A stretch of 64,000 nt of DNA from Brevibacterium sp. (GTDB taxonomy: Bacteria > Actinomycetota > Actinomycetes > Actinomycetales > Brevibacteriaceae). The DNA lies in NCBI RefSeq assembly GCF_031179145.1, contig NZ_JAPSIB010000004.1:158125-222124 (forward strand), given 5' to 3'. The notes below the pieces were generated by a model. The model did not search any database. It was not told the origin of the DNA and saw only the letters and a program-made list of their open reading frames with translations. The position numbers and the translations under genes were made by a program. Shown in pieces: positions 62,484 to 64,000 of the stretch (the first letter of the stretch is position 1; each line of letters starts with the position of its first letter).

Positions 62484-63797
62484 TCAGAATCCGTTCGGGG
62501 CGTAGGGCAGCCGACCGAGGCTGAACATCGCGCTCGCCCGCACCGCGGATCCGGGGACGTTCTCGTCGATCCGTCCGGCCCGGGCGAGGATCACCGGATC
62601 CGCCCCGCCGAAGTAGAGGGATCCGAGTTCGGCGATGCCCATCCCCAGATCGGCCGGGGTCGACGTCGAGGCGGCCTCCACACTGGCATTCTCACCGTCA
62701 GAGGTGATGCGGAACCGTCCCCCGGTCAGCTCGAGCGGATCGTCGATGTCGATGACGAGCTCGCCCGGAACGAACCATGGCCTGGCCTCGAGCGCTGACT
62801 TGACGTCGAGGATGCGCAGCCAGATGTTGTCCTCCGTGCCCACCGTCTTCACGCGGCGGGAATCGGTGAGCAGCCAGGGCAGCGGAGAGTCCTCGGAGGA
62901 CTCCTTGAAGGTGACGCGCGTCGACAGATCGATGGCGGCCAGGAATGACCACAGCGAGGCATAGGCGTCATCGGTGGCGGCGACGAAGTCGATGAGGTCG
63001 ATGGTCGGCAGAGTCTTCGACTGGCCCGCGAACTTGTAGGAGACGTACCCGTCGGGTTCCCCGGCGGCGTCGAAGTGGAGGGCCGCGCGGATCCCGCGGT
63101 CGGCCTCCCCGGTCTCGGTGTCGAGGGCTCCGGTGGCCCGTTCGATATAGGTCTGCTGCCTCTCCATCGCACCCGGCGAGGTGCGCATGAAGCGGGCGTA
63201 GATATCCGGAGCCAACTCTCGGAGCACGCCCGGATCGCACATCTCGACCCGCCGGTCGGGCTCACGCAGCATCTTGAAGCCTGGAGAGGTGTCGACCTCG
63301 ATCGCGTGCGACCACGATGAGACCCCGAACCCGAAGCGGGTGTAGATCCCACCCTCAGTCGCGGTCAGTGCGGCGAACGGGTATCCGGCGGCCTTCGCCT
63401 CGGCGAGGTCGCTCGTCATCAGCGATCGCAGCAGACCGCGCCTGCGGTGGGTGGGGCGCACGGTCACCCAGGTGATGAGGTGGCCGGGGACCAGCCGACC
63501 GCCGCCGACGTTGACGAGCTTCTCGAACCATGCGAAGGTCGCCACCGGCACATCGGGATCGATGGCGTGCTCGAACTCGCGCTCGGCGTAGACCGCGGTG
63601 AGGACGCGACCGTCGGCGATGGCCCGTTGGGCCCTCTTCTTCAGACTCTCCTCGGTCGACCGGGAGTCGTGGAAACCCACGCTGGTCGCGGCGAAGTACT
63701 TCGCCGTCCGCGCATCAGGCGCACCGGTGGCCTCATCGAATGCCGGGCTGAAGGTCTCAAATCTGTAGTTGGTCACGTCGTCCACAGTAGTGCACAT
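62484..63797 (-). CDS. Eis-like GNAT acetyltransferase
   Basis: A protein of about 437 residues with the Eis layout: an N-terminal GNAT domain (VTVRPTHRRRGLLRSLM is the acetyl-CoA loop), a central region and a C-terminal sterol-carrier-like domain with GRFRITSDGENASVEA and ending in MFSLGRLPYAPNGF. Eis acetylates aminoglycosides and protein lysines in mycobacteria; the substrate here is unknown. The start is uncertain: ATG at 63797 (used) or GTG about seven codons later. Confidence 0.85.
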   Translation of the reverse strand: MCTTVDDVTNYRFETFSPAFDEATGAPDARTAKYFAATSVGFHDSRSTEESLKKRAQRAIADGRVLTAVYAEREFEHAIDPDVPVATFAWFEKLVNVGGGRLVPGHLITWVTVRPTHRRRGLLRSLMTSDLAEAKAAGYPFAALTATEGGIYTRFGFGVSSWSHAIEVDTSPGFKMLREPDRRVEMCDPGVLRELAPDIYARFMRTSPGAMERQQTYIERATGALDTETGEADRGIRAALHFDAAGEPDGYVSYKFAGQSKTLPTIDLIDFVAATDDAYASLWSFLAAIDLSTRVTFKESSEDSPLPWLLTDSRRVKTVGTEDNIWLRILDVKSALEARPWFVPGELVIDIDDPLELTGGRFRITSDGENASVEAASTSTPADLGMGIAELGSLYFGGADPVILARAGRIDENVPGSAVRASAMFSLGRLPYAPNGF

Positions 63798-63820
63798 CAA
63801 CGAGGCGGCGACTTCGCCTC

Positions 63821-63869
63821 GAGCGGCCCACTTACCTCCGAGCGGCCCACTTACCTCCGAGCGGCCCAG
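63821..63869. repeat. Two and a half 19-bp tandem units
   Basis: GAGCGGCCCACTTACCTCC-type units begin at 63821, 63840 and 63859 (19-base period), ahead of the Eis-like gene. The third is partial and diverged. Confidence 0.8.
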
Positions 63870-64000
63870 CTATGCGGAAGTTGTCAACTTGTTTGAGACA
63901 CTTTCGGGATATTGATGCCAGTGGGTTCGACTCGGGCAGCGATGGGACGGTGCCGGAATCGTTGTGGGTGCCGGGCCCAGGCCCGGTCCAGGTGGGCCTG
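63870..64000. other. Unassigned window end
   Basis: The final 131 bases are partly less GC-rich at first (TTGTCAACTTGTTTGAGACA) and then GC-rich. A short frame from the ATG near 63915 runs to the edge with basic, uninformative sequence. I see no gene that I can support. Confidence 0.3.

Noticed and set aside
63870..64000. Start of a transposase or IS end
   Set aside because: No inverted repeat or recognisable protein can be seen in the remaining bases.

Overview
The window is a high-GC stretch of an actinobacterial chromosome, most likely a Brevibacterium or close Micrococcales relative (inferred from gene order and protein resemblance, not from a database search). Its backbone is the conserved actinobacterial order serA - leuB - branched-chain aminotransferase - gltX - tRNA-Gln/tRNA-Glu - IclR regulator - leuCD - murA - plsC - gpsA - ddl - thiL - DAK2 kinase - recG - rsmD - coaD - yceD - rpmF - rnc - mutM, almost all on the minus strand. 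Accessory blocks interrupt it.

Layout. 1-1.5 kb: an ABC-2 type exporter pair. 1.6-4.0 kb: tRNA-Asn and a BCCT osmolyte transporter. 4.0-13.0 kb: an accessory block bounded on the left by an orphan, diverged copy of the last 46 or so codons of mutM and on the right by the 3' end of the intact mutM, both in the same orientation. It holds a conserved small protein, a Tat-exported hydrolase, a DUF6152/DUF6644-like membrane pair, an MFS / MmyB-type regulator / cyclophilin-like / alcohol dehydrogenase / SDR cassette, and two gene remnants. 13.0-17.2 kb: mutM, rnc, rpmF, yceD, an MFS gene and coaD. 17.4-20.5 kb: an ectoine-type uptake operon (ehuBCDA) on the opposite strand, splitting coaD from rsmD. 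20.7-34.6 kb: recG, DAK2 kinase, thiL, ddl, gpsA, plsC, murA, leuDC and the divergent IclR regulator. 34.8-39.9 kb: a DUF4282 membrane protein, tRNA-Glu, tRNA-Gln, an S33 peptidase, gltX and a fumarylacetoacetase-family gene. 40-54.6 kb: mixed genes (HrpB helicase, thyX, lipoate ligase, prolyl oligopeptidase, DUF222/HNH protein, MFS transporter and others). 54.7-62.3 kb: branched-chain aminotransferase, leuB, a sigma/anti-sigma/lipoprotein locus, a CitE-like lyase and serA. 62.5-63.8 kb: an Eis-like acetyltransferase.

Main themes. Leucine, valine, isoleucine and serine synthesis genes (leuBCD, aminotransferase, serA) lie beside a probable IclR controller. Osmoprotection is represented by BCCT and EhuABCD uptake. 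GluRS sits beside both tRNAs it is expected to charge. The most notable signals are the mutM 3'-end displacement around a 9 kb block, and a recurring pattern of 20-32 bp tandem repeats that start inside the last codons of a gene, include its stop codon and continue downstream (leuD, the IclR gene, the anti-sigma gene). All family assignments are from reading motifs by eye; no searches were run.
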